Shown here: piece after piece, positions 46,134-56,220 of the stretch
Layout: every line of letters starts with the position of its first letter
Position numbering within the stretch: position 1 is the first letter of the stretch
Assembly (NCBI GenBank): GCA_000611775.1
Contig: KK106981.1
Coordinates: 186,001 to 250,000, forward strand
DNA length: 64,000 nucleotides
Direction: 5' to 3'
Source of the DNA: Umbilicaria muhlenbergii
Lineage: Eukaryota > Ascomycota > Lecanoromycetes > Umbilicariales > Umbilicariaceae
The notes under the pieces: generated by a model
Told to the model about the DNA's origin: nothing
The model's database searches: none
Seen by the model: only the letters and a program-made list of their open reading frames with translations
Made by a program: the position numbers and the translations under genes

Positions 46134-46663
46134 TGGGGGTGGGCGTTGGTGTTGACCTGTAGAGGGAAAGATCCGGTGAGTTCTTGCTGTCAGTAGCTGA
46201 CTTGAATTAGATGTGCGTGTATGGATTGGTGTGGTGCGATCAGGAGGTGATGATCCTTCTGGAGCGAAGCTTATGGCAGATTATATACACGGTCGAGGTA
46301 TGTCTTCACGGTCTCTGTATTTGACATGGGTCTTACAAGCGTTGTTAGTACTATTGTATGCTGTTGCTATTTGTTTCCTCTCATTCAGGTTCCTGGTTGT
46401 TGCTCCCCTTTGTTTCATTGGTCACTTTTCCACAGTGTTCTTGGTATAGACTTGTGAGACGTGTCTACCGCACTCTTCAACGGATGAAATGTTTCTCTCC
46501 GCTGGATCACTTGAGAGGGAATGGGACGTGATATATTCGTACGACATAGTTCCCAGTGGTCAAATATGACATGTCTCAATTAAGTAATCGGCACTTTCAT
46601 AGCATCGTAATCGTGATGTGGGCCTATAGTACATACAAACTACGTATCTGTCGATAATCCATC
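46134..46663. other. intergenic, no gene seen
   Basis: A hydrophobic plus-strand frame (46213-46449) has no signal of being a gene. This segment probably includes the 3' UTR of the membrane-protein gene. Confidence 0.4.
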
Positions 46664-48025
46664 TCACTGTGGGAGATTACCATAAGGGGCATCAACCCCA
46701 TCAATCCCACCTCCAGTGTCTCTGACCTCTCGAGGACCAGGCGCGGACTTCTTTCGATGGAGGTTTGGCGGCCGGGATCCGCTCTTCCTCTCTAGATTAA
46801 CAACATCGATAGTCTTAGGTCTCGATCCATCGTAGGATCGAGAGCTACTGACTTCAGATCTCTTCAGGACGGGCGAGAGAGGAGGAAGCGATGGAAGTGC
46901 TTTCGCGTATCTATTCTCAACTGGCACACTGTATTTCGAAATGGGTCTGTTAAGAGTAGGCGGCCTAGCCAGCGGACTCATACTCGGATCAGCTGGAAGC
47001 ATTACAGATGTAGCGTGACCAACTGTATAAACGTCAGATAAATCTGAGTCGAAAGTTCGCATGGACGAAATAGATTCCCTCGGCCGGTTGTGCTTCGTTT
47101 CGGAAGGAACTAGTGAAGACCACGGTCGCGTCGTGGAGGAGAGGGTAGCAAAGCCGAAACATTCGTTTGACCTAGCTTCTGTGTGGAATTTGAAGTTTCT
47201 GGCGTGGCTGTCATCATCATGGCCACATGTTGTGAACCCGGAGGTATCTGTCCCGTCTTGCGGGGCAGGCATCGGCGGATCTTTGGAGGTAGTTTGCCCG
47301 GTGTCGGCTGCAGCAAGGCTCGATGATTCCCCAAGAGACGTCGGGGGTCTTAACTCTGAGGTGGGATTTGCTTTTGCTGGTTTACCGAGTGCAATCTCTA
47401 CTTCGACAGATGGCGTGACCGTTCCATCAAAGGCGCCCTGCGTCGATTTGGCCGAGGAGTTACTATTGACTTTGGTGAATGAGCTATCCCACTTCTTCAT
47501 CAGGTGACTTCCTGCGATGAAGTCGCCGACGAGGTGTGGCGATCCTTCCACAACACGTGGGAGTGAGTCTTTGCTCTCGTTACGTTGTCCCTTGTTTTGG
47601 GCTTCGTCACTTGACGACGGAAGTGGATGCCGATGGCCTGACAGTGTCGATTGTCGCTGTGACCAGTGCATGTGTCTTTGTGAATGGGTAGAATACATAG
47701 AGACGGGCCAATACCGCGGGGACCCACAAGGTGAATTGTTGCTGTTTCGAATTCCATGGGATAGCTTGGAGTAAACTGACATGCGGTTGCGAGCACTTGA
47801 GTGGCGGGAAATGATGCTTGGTGGTCTCGACATTTGAGAGACATCCACAGCCCGGCCCTTCCGTATTACGAACTTCGAAACTGGCTGCTCGTCGTCCGGA
47901 ACGGATGCCTGATGCTGTCGTCGTTGCTTTCGACTATTCCGGCGCCGATGTAAGATGAAAAGAATTGCCACAAACAAGAACAGCCCAAAGAGACATCCGA
48001 TGAGGATAACAGGTAGCAGCCGCAT
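46664..48025 (-). CDS. single-pass membrane protein with long Ser-rich cytoplasmic tail
   Basis: Uninterrupted 453-residue frame. Residues 2-25 form one strong hydrophobic segment (LLPVILIGCLFGLFLFVAIL), directly followed by a basic stop-transfer cluster (HRRRNSRKQRR). This predicts a type III or signal-anchor protein with the remaining 425 residues in the cytosol. The tail is Ser/Pro/Arg-rich with many potential phosphosites and short motifs (SRPPSIISRHSSARNRMS; KALPSLPPLSPVLKRSE; RPPNLHRKKSAPGPRE). No enzymatic domain. The architecture recalls Mid2/WSC-type or fungal TM-tail proteins lacking an ectodomain; an upstream exon encoding one could exist. I do not recognise the family. Confidence 0.72.
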   Translation of the reverse strand: MRLLPVILIGCLFGLFLFVAILFILHRRRNSRKQRRQHQASVPDDEQPVSKFVIRKGRAVDVSQMSRPPSIISRHSSARNRMSVYSKLSHGIRNSNNSPCGSPRYWPVSMYSTHSQRHMHWSQRQSTLSGHRHPLPSSSDEAQNKGQRNESKDSLPRVVEGSPHLVGDFIAGSHLMKKWDSSFTKVNSNSSAKSTQGAFDGTVTPSVEVEIALGKPAKANPTSELRPPTSLGESSSLAAADTGQTTSKDPPMPAPQDGTDTSGFTTCGHDDDSHARNFKFHTEARSNECFGFATLSSTTRPWSSLVPSETKHNRPRESISSMRTFDSDLSDVYTVGHATSVMLPADPSMSPLARPPTLNRPISKYSVPVENRYAKALPSLPPLSPVLKRSEVSSSRSYDGSRPKTIDVVNLERKSGSRPPNLHRKKSAPGPREVRDTGGGIDGVDAPYGNLPQ

Positions 48026-50100
48026 AGTGCAACGCGCGGACTATTTCTGAAGTACGATTTATATGTAACCACCTTCTCGCGCCTCGATTGGGTCGGAGCT
48101 CGAGTCCTTGATTGTTCAAGCTCGAATTTGGTAGTCAGTCGGCCCGGCAATATCGTGTTGCTGTTCTTCAACATCGATACCATATCGCACCAGCCCAGTA
48201 CAGCGAGTCCAGGTCGTCACTCCTTGTTCAGAACCCTGCCACTGTAGCGAAGTCCTTAGCATCCAGAGATGTGTTCCTAGCACTTGCGCTCTGTGTCTAG
48301 GATAAAGAATACACGGTCCTTTGAGATCGACTTATAATAATGTTAGAGCTGTGCAATGGGAGAAAACGTGAATTCGGGAAAGGTAAGGCACAACAAGTAG
48401 ATAGAGACGGTTGAAGAGCCATGTTTGCTTTTAACGTTCGAACTCAAGCAAGTGGAACACAGGTGAGAATATAGTACGGCTGAGGACTTGAACATCTGCA
48501 CGGAAAACTGGGAGCATATGCTTGACTGGCATGGACCAGGATTTTCTAGCCGTAGGGCATGAATCGGCACGGACATGTTCTCAATCTACCTTACTTGGTA
48601 TACCAATAGCACTAACTTTCGGAATGTTCCTCAAGTTCCAGTCAGCCTCGATTGGAATAAGGCGATTGCCACTATGTTAGTGCAGGTCTAGTTCTGCATG
48701 TGTTGTCAGTTATCTTAATCAGGTTACACGATGATGGTCCATCCAATAAGGAATGGTTTCAACCGTCTGACGAACCTGTAGGATGGATGGGAACCGAGCG
48801 CCTTGGACATGAAACGTGTAAACCGGGCAGTATTCTTACCAAAGACCCATGAAATTGCGGGATACGTGCAGGTACATGACCGTCCCAACCCTGCGTCTTC
48901 CGGTAGAATCCCGAAAACTGTTGTGGCTGCGGCGACATTGATAGGATTGGAATGCCTGTGCGCGGTATCATGGTGGGAGCATAGGTACACCTCTCGTACC
49001 TGGGTGAGCTTGCAGCTCCTCTTGCAGATGGTACCATGGCCCATGGATAGTGAGTGAGGTTTTATCTCTTCACCACACCAGTACCACTCCGTCCAGGGCT
49101 TTGTTGATCAAGTTTAGCCAGCCCTTTGGGAATTGAGAATTGGCGTAGTCACCACCGTCTTCACAGCAAAGAAGCCGGTTCTCAAGCTCAAATGCCGCAA
49201 GAGAACAAAGTTGCAGGTGGCCTTATCATCTTTGCCCCGGTTTCTGGGCGTCCATGCTGAGCACGGGGCACTTAGCTGCTGATGGACACCAGTTACACAA
49301 ACACAAGAACGTTTGGTGGCTTCGTCCGACGAAGCCTGTGCGCGACGCGCAGTGGAGCTAATATCGGCGTTTAAATTTATCCAGCGCCAACTGGTTGGTA
49401 TCCTCCGATATGTGCAAGACTGCAAGTAGGCAAGAGGCGTGGGGACAACACAGCGACACATGTAACATTCATGATAGGCTGTTTCATCATGATTGCATTG
49501 GAATTTCGCCGATGATGAACGATCGTTGGTCTTGGTACTCTAAGGGACCAGGGGTTTAGTTGACACAGACATGGATGAGTGTCCTAGGCTAGGCTTGCCG
49601 TTTGGTCCTGCTCAACGCGGCAACCGGATGTAAGATTACGTTACTATCATTCTGATTAGCAGAAAATCACATGCACATCCCGCCGGTCGCAAATAAGAAG
49701 GATTAACGTCTCACGGTGACCGGGGCAATGGTGAGTTGTGTGGGACACCGTCATATAATCGTCGCCCCGCAGATATTGTATCAGGTAGAAATATGGCAAA
49801 GGAATCAGTTGCCCGGCCATCCTCGTCGTGTGCCGTTGCATGCACGAGGGCAAAGTGGGAGCGGCGCCTGATGGGGGAGAGTAAACTAAGCGCGGCCCCC
49901 CGAGCAGGCGGCCGTGTTTGGGATGAGCATCGTCGAATCCTCTTCTGATCAGCTGGCTTCAGTTCGCCACCACCTTACGACGAGGCCTGTATAGGCGGAT
50001 GATTCGACCTGCTCTGAACCTGTTTCTCTCAAATATTCTTTAATGAAGCATACGAGCCTTTACTGCGTTCTTAAAGGTACTTCGAACATCACACTCGAAG
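48026..50100. other. intergenic, no gene seen
   Basis: Two kilobases with only short shadowing frames (e.g. 48724-49057 on both strands). Holds the promoters of the membrane-protein gene (minus) and the histidine-phosphatase gene (plus). Confidence 0.4.
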
Positions 50101-52214
50101 ATGGGACACACTCCAGCGGTAGTCATCATTGCAAGGTAGGTAGCTTCTGCCAGACATCTTGATCCATAGGTCGCTCATGGATCTCTAGGCATGGCGCACG
50201 TCTGGATGCTGCTGACAGACAATGGCACCTAACCTCTCCGACTCCCTATGATCCACCACTTACTTATGGTGGCTGGACTCAATCACGAGCACTTGGAGCC
50301 AGGATAGCGAGCATCTTACAGACAAGGGAAGCAGCCTTTCAAGATCATTATGGAATATATGGACACACAAGGAAGTCCAGTGCTGTCGACGCAGACGGCC
50401 TCAACGGCGTCAAAGGTGACCAAGCGGGTCAACGGCCGCAGCAGGGGAAAAGACGGAGACATAAGGTCATTATACATACCTCGCCCTTTCTCCGCTGTGT
50501 ACAAACGTCGATAGCCATAAGTGCTGGCATGAGTCAGTACCAAGGTCTTTCTCAAGGAGAGACTCGAACGTCAAAAGCAAAACACCAGCAAATGCATTCA
50601 GGATCGCCATATCTGCATGGGTCGGATCAAGGGAACACTTCTCATCTAGCTGCGATCTTGGAGCCGGGAGAGGAGGCTTCTGAACCCAGTGGCGTGGTTC
50701 GAGAGAGGCAGACCGCTGTCAGCAAATCCTTTTTGCGGGTGGACGCATTCCTCGGCGAATGGCTATCCCCAGATTACTATGACACTATAACGCCACCGCC
50801 AGGCTCCGTCATGATGGTAGCAGGAGCGAAAGCCGATCTGCTGCGTAGAGGCGAGCCCGTCGATAATCTCCAAGGATCAGCTCTAAGTGCCAGCCAGGGC
50901 CATTTCCCTGGAGGTTGGGGCAGCGGTTGGTCTGGCATTGGGTCGAGAGCTGAATCCGAGAAAGTTGATGTGTCTGTGCCGGACCTATCAAATCTCAGCA
51001 TTAGGCCCAGCCTACCAAAGCGTAATCGGGCTACGACCTACGCGAGTGCTGAAAGTACCATCACCAAGGCGAGCCTGAAGAAACTAGATACAGCGGCCGT
51101 CGTTGAGCGCAAGGGATACGTTCCACCCACTCCGAGTTATGCGATCTCACCTCTGGACTCCATACCTCCAGGCTATGTGGCGCACGCGCGGGATGCGTGT
51201 GTTGACGTGGACTTTCAGTGGGATAGTATGCGAGAACCACAAGAATGGGGCAATGGTGGAGAATATGGCGAAGAGTGGAGCTCAATGCACAAGCGGTTTC
51301 GCAAGGGCCTGCAGAACATGATCATGTGGTACCGCACTCATGATCTTCCAAAAACGCCAAGTGACAGCCCTGGGGTCCAGTTCGACCAGCAGCATACCAA
51401 TGGCAGCAATGACAACGATGACGTCGACACGGTTCTGATACTTGTTACACATGGTGCTGGCTGTAACGCGCTTATTGGCGCATTAACTAATCAGCCCGTT
51501 CTTTTGGATGTGGGAATGGCTTCTCTGACTTTAGCTGTCCGAAAAGACGTCGGTAATCACAACTCTTTCTCAGAAGAGGACTCGCGGCGAAAGAGCTCTA
51601 TAGATCTTGGCATATCAGACGATTATGATGTGCGCTTGGTTGCGTCTACGGAGCATCTTCGAGCAGGCTCCAACCCTCTCGCTGTACCTCAGCTTCAAGG
51701 CCAGTCCTCACGGATCAATTCTCCAGCGCTTTCAGCTTATCGGAACCGATATCATTCAGTAGGGTCTAATACTGCCACAATAGTGGATAGGGGTTTTAGC
51801 CTAGGGGAGCCAGCGTTGAGTGGAATCTCGAGATCTAGTCCGAGTGGGGAATCGCAACGAAATGGAAACATTGGAAAATCCATGTCAGGGTTGTGGAGCA
51901 AGCCGACCAACATTGCCGTGGAAGATGACGATTCTGAGGGAAGTGGCAATCGGGCAAACGACATGAAAGTTGTGGTGAATAGTTCGAGCGATACGCACGG
52001 TACGGACGGCACACACGGTGCAGAGGACAAGGCCGAGAATCGGAAGATCATCCCGGATACCCCTACAGAAGATGTGTTGCCAATGTTGAACAGTGCAATG
52101 GGCTCGCCGAATCATCACCGGGGCCTGTGGGGTGCAACACCCCAGCCGTCTATGACTGACAGAGGAAAGGGGTCCAAGAGGAGATGGACGGTCGATGAAC
52201 AGCGGACTCCTTGA
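50101..52214 (+). CDS. histidine-phosphatase (phosphoglycerate mutase-like) family protein
   Basis: Two exons, 50101..50135 and 50189..52214, join inside the Arg codon of the catalytic RHG motif to give a 686-residue protein. The N-terminus VVIIARHGARLDAADRQW carries RHG, whose His is the phospho-acceptor in this superfamily. SPFLRCVQTSIAISAG is the conserved substrate-phosphate Arg block (RxxQT). The second catalytic His is in LILVTHGAGCNALIGALTN (near residue 450). Between and after these are long Ser/Gly-rich, probably disordered insertions, making it much longer than metabolic phosphoglycerate mutases (about 250). It is therefore more likely a regulatory or protein-directed phosphatase of the fungal branch. 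Substrate unknown. Confidence 0.88.
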
Positions 52215-53003
52215 CCAAGGACTCATGATTTTCTTACCTGTTAGCATGTAGCGTGTGGGTTCAAAAGCGGTGGTTTTAGCGCGGCATCGCAACTTTAGCG
52301 GAGGCGTCGTGGGATTATTATCTATGGTCCACTCAGTCTTATAGCTTCGTAATTGTTCGCTGGTACTGCATGACCGACATGTTCAACTTTACTCAAACCG
52401 AGGTACATTTAGTCATGTAAAATCATTGAGGACGGATATATGTCCGATCCAATTATTACTGCTCTACAACAAGCACGCAGTTATAATTAGATTAACTTGT
52501 CGTAGAACGCCGTGTATTAAACACCTACGATAAGAAAGCCTGGGGTAGGAACTGGGCGAGAAGGTATTCAGGGTTACTATTAGGGCTTGCTAAAGCTCGC
52601 TACTAATGCTCTTTAAAGAGGCAATCTTCAGGGCTCCCGTCGTTTTCTAGGTGATAGGCTGCGATAAGGCCGGGGATTTTAATTCATCCGGCTAGGCGAA
52701 ACGTGGGGTACCTTAGCCAATCGCTGAACCATAACGCCGGATGCATGGTGATGTCAACACTGAAAGCTCAATAATGGGGGGTTCAACTATTGGTAGAATT
52801 GGTGCATAAGTGGAGCTCGGAAGCCAGCTACGAAGCTATTTAAACTGGCGTCTTACATAATCCGCCTTACAACACGAGATCTATCGATATCCATGAAAAG
52901 AAACCACAGCTAAGCGTATCCATTGTGAGGCCGAAGCCGAAGTGAAAAACATGACCATCGACCATCAATGACTGCTTTCCCAACGCTGGCCGCATAACAC
53001 GCC
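52215..53003. other. intergenic, AT-rich, possible relic
   Basis: Between 52430 and 52760 the DNA is AT-rich (TAATTATTACTG, TATTAGGGCTTGCTAAAGC) and looks unlike the GC-rich genes beside it, as if a small repeat had been RIP-mutated. No termini or frames could be identified. Confidence 0.4.
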
Positions 53004-55227
53004 ATGGATTCCGAATCTGTCACATACACCTCTCACCGCACCAACCCCCCCACCCTCCGCTTCCTCCACTTCAACGACGTCTACCACATCGAGTGCGTCA
53101 AACCCCCATCCCCCACACCCTCCCTACTAACCAGACCCCCCACACCTCTTTAGAGCTAGTTCCGCCGAGCCCGTCGGCGGCATCCCCCGCTTCCAAACCC
53201 TAATAACCCACTACCGCTCCGCCCCCGCCTACCGCGACCAAACCCAGCTCATCACCCTCTTCAGCGGCGATGCATTCAACCCGAGTCTCGAAAGCGCCGT
53301 CACGAAAGGCAGCCACATGGTCCCGGTGCTGAATGCCGCGGGCGTGGATGTGGCTTGTGTGGGCGTACGTACGTTCGAAAAACCCCCCGCAATCGTAAAG
53401 GGGCAGTGTGGCTAATCCGCCCTTGTGGGGTGGGGGGAATAGAACCACGATTTGGATTTTGGGGTTTTGCAATTCCAGCACTTACGCGATCAGTGCCGGT
53501 TTCCGTGGCTGTTGGCTAATGTGCTGGATCCGGCATTGGGGGAGGATGTGTCAATAGGGAAGTGTCCTAAGACTACGATTTTGACGGCTTCGAATGGGAT
53601 CAAGATCGGGGTTATTGGGCTTGCTGAACGGGAATGGTGCGTGCTTTGATTCTGCCTCCCTTCCCTTGTGGTGGTGCGGAAGAATTACGATTCTCACGTG
53701 CGAACTAATCTCAGGCTCGAAACCATCAACGCGCTTCCCCCGAACCTGATTTACAAATCCGCGTCCGCCACAGCACGAGCCCTTGTACCTCCGCTTCGCG
53801 CTCAAGGTTGCTCTATGATCGTAGCTCTCACACATATGCGCGAGCCGAACGACATCAAGCTTGCAAGGAGCTTGCCAACTGGCCTGGTTGATCTTGTCCT
53901 CGGCGGCCACGACCATTTCTATGCCCACCACTACGAGAACGGCACCCATGTGCTCCGCTCCGGCGCCGACTTCAAGCAACTAAGCTATATAGAAGCACGG
54001 CCGCGTTCCGAATCTAGTGCCCAGTCGGGTTGGGATTTCGATATCGTTCGCCGGGATGTGGTGCGCTCTATTCCTGAAGACCCATCTACCGTCCAGCTGG
54101 TCGACTCTTTGACCTCGTCACTCAAATCGAAGCTGGAAAAGCCTGTGGGTTATACCGCTACTCCGCTGGATGCCCGCTTTACTACTGTCCGTATGCGCGA
54201 ATCTAACATTGGTAACTTCGTCTGTGATCTGATGCGCTTTTACTACGGCGCCGACTGTGCGATTATGGCTGGCGGTACGATTAGGGGCGATCAGATCTAT
54301 CCGCCTGGAGTGTTGCGCCTGAAAGATATTCTGAATTGCTTCCCATTCGAGGATCCGGTGGTTGTGGTTAAGGTGACTGGCAAGGCGGTTAGAGAGGCGT
54401 TGGAAAATGGTGTCTCTCTGGTACCAGCGCTGGAAGGGCGGTTTCCGCAGGTGGGGGGCATTAGTTTCGAATTCGATGCCAGCAAGAAGAGTGGAGAAAG
54501 GATCCTCTGGGTGGACATCGGTGACGATGAGTTGGACGAGCAGAAGGAATATGTAGTCGCCACAAGGGGATACATGGGGAGGGGAAAAGATGGGTTCGAC
54601 AGCCTAAAAGTGAAGAGCGAAGGCGGCGAGGCGGAAGAGATCGTAAGCGAGGAAAATGGAGTGCTCATTAGCATGATGTTGAGACAGTACTTCACGAGCC
54701 TGAAGGTGCTGGGCGTATGGCGCAGGTGGGGTTCCGCGCTACATAGCCATTGGGACGGCGTCCACGACGGCATGAAGCAGAACGAGGGCATCAAGCAGCC
54801 AGGCGCAACACCTGAGATTGTCGCACCAGCACAGCCATTGAAGCATGATAGAGATGGAAGTGTGAGACATCACCACCATCACCATCATCACCGTACGGTG
54901 GTCGATGGGCATCTAGTCGATTCTGACACCGAGGACGAGGAGCATCATAGCCATGTCGTTGATGAGGCTCAACAGGAGAAAGAGCGGGAACTGCATGTCA
55001 TGCGCACGGTAAGTAGAAAGTGGATGAGGTTGGCAGGTGTGGAGCATAGGCATGTGGGGATGGTGGATGAGGATGAGGAGGAGTTTTTGCCGCATTGGAC
55101 GAGGGGGATTGCGCCGAAGTATGAATCACTGGCCTCCTTGGGTTTGCCAAATGTTACGCTAATTGTTTCGTCTAGGCTGGAAGGGCGAATTGTTGTCACG
55201 AGGTCAGGCGGGTCTTCCCCGGGGTGA
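53004..55227 (+). CDS. 5'-nucleotidase/metallophosphoesterase family protein with His-rich tail
   Basis: Calcineurin-like phosphoesterase plus 5'-nucleotidase C-terminal domain. Exons by phase: 53004..53092, 53154..53364, 53443..53636, 53715..55118, 55176..55227, giving 649 residues. Metal-site motifs: LRFLHFNDVYHIE, LFSGDAFNPS, CVGNHDLDFG, IVALTHMREPND, LVLGGHDHFYAHH. The C-terminal domain shows RESNIGNFVCDLMRFYYGAD, LNCFPFEDPVVVVKVTGKAV and LEGRFPQVGGISFEFD, the substrate-binding half. No signal peptide, so probably cytosolic, like other fungal members. Near the end lies a natural run of eight His (SVR-H8-RTVVDG) and an acidic/His segment. The last intron (57 nt, in frame) is inferred from GCTAAT..CTAG borders; read-through would add 19 residues. 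Confidence 0.93.
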
Positions 55228-55539
55228 GGGTGGAATGCAGATGCCGTTCTTGTATTGGAGTTTTTCAACGGGTGAAAATGTGGTATCTAGGACCTGCCAG
55301 TTCAATGCTGGAAAACAGATCTTCCTCCTGAAGGGCCGGCAAAAAGAAACCAGATATAGAAACTTAAGCATTCAGGTTATGCTTTTCTCATTTCATCTCC
55401 TGGCTTCTACCTCTGTCAATGAAGTCACAGCCCAAAATGACCTTTTTGACTTTCCTTCATCTTCATGATGTCTTCCGCAGCTCTTTCCTCTGAAGGGTTC
55501 TTCGTAGACACCGGTGTATTAAGCGCGAGCCTCCTCAAT
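55228..55539. other. convergent 3' intergenic region
   Basis: No gene seen; 3' flanks of the nucleotidase and of the minus-strand genes to the right. Confidence 0.4.
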
Positions 55540-55899
55540 CTATTTAGCAGTCGGCCATGGCATGGATCTCAGTTCTGTGCGGCCAAGCATCCTTAGCATA
55601 TTTGCTTCCGGCAGCGCTGCTTTATCAACGCGCGGTGATGGCAAACGCCGTGGTTGCATATATATATTTGACCACAGGCTCGGTCCACGGGGCGGACTAC
55701 CGTCTTGCTCTGCTTGCTCAGCTCTCAGAACTTCTTGGTGTGCAAACTCCTTGATAAATTCTTTACCGTTGCGGACTTTCTGCTCATAGCGCATGTTCAA
55801 CAGTTCAATGTATTGCTTTCCGACGAAGCTGAGATCGTTCTCTAAGAAAAATATCTGAGCTTCCGCTTGCTGACGTTGACCCTCTAGTGATGATATCAT
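55540..55899 (-). CDS. possible 3' coding piece downstream of the NLR, coiled-coil-like
   Basis: A coding-like minus-strand frame (LEGQRQQAEAQIFFLENDLS, FVGKQYIELLNMRYEQKVRN, EFIKEFAHQEVLRAEQAE) that would form a coiled coil. Between it and the NLR stop, another frame (56378-56076) is Gln-rich (ELNAAILQQQQKDLQAA), and further on LMQTQRKFLLLQKRKPN. Similar Gln-rich and LLxxQ tails follow C2H2 fingers in related fungal proteins as I recall them, so these may be an alternative or former C-terminus of the NLR. I could not join them by plausible splicing. Confidence 0.35.
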   Translation of the reverse strand: MISSLEGQRQQAEAQIFFLENDLSFVGKQYIELLNMRYEQKVRNGKEFIKEFAHQEVLRAEQAEQDGSPPRGPSLWSNIYMQPRRLPSPRVDKAALPEANMLRMLGRTELRSMPWPTAK

Positions 55900-56220
55900 G
55901 ACCAGTTTAGGGTAGAGAGCTCAACACTGGCATAGCTTGTTCCAGGGCAAGCGTAGAAGCTGCACTGCCTTGCAGATTAGGTTTTCTCTTCTGCAGCAGT
56001 AAGAACTTGCGTTGAGTCTGCATGAGTCCAGTCGGGGGGTCATATGCATGCGAAGTGCCTACTACCATTTGTAGATTAAGGCTCAAGAAAGAACGGTGGC
56101 TGCGTCACAGTAGAAGCAGCAGGGGCGTGATTTTGCTGATGATTTTTGTTCCTCTGCAACTTGAGCGGCACTGCTGCCTGAAGATCTTTTTGCTGCTGTT
56201 GTAGAATTGCTGCGTTGAGC

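Noticed and set aside
46213-46449. 78-codon hydrophobic frame
   Set aside because: Poor composition, no homologous pattern, lies across AT-rich 3' flank.
52430-52760. Small transposon (MITE) in the AT-rich patch
   Set aside because: No terminal inverted repeats or target-site duplication could be identified.
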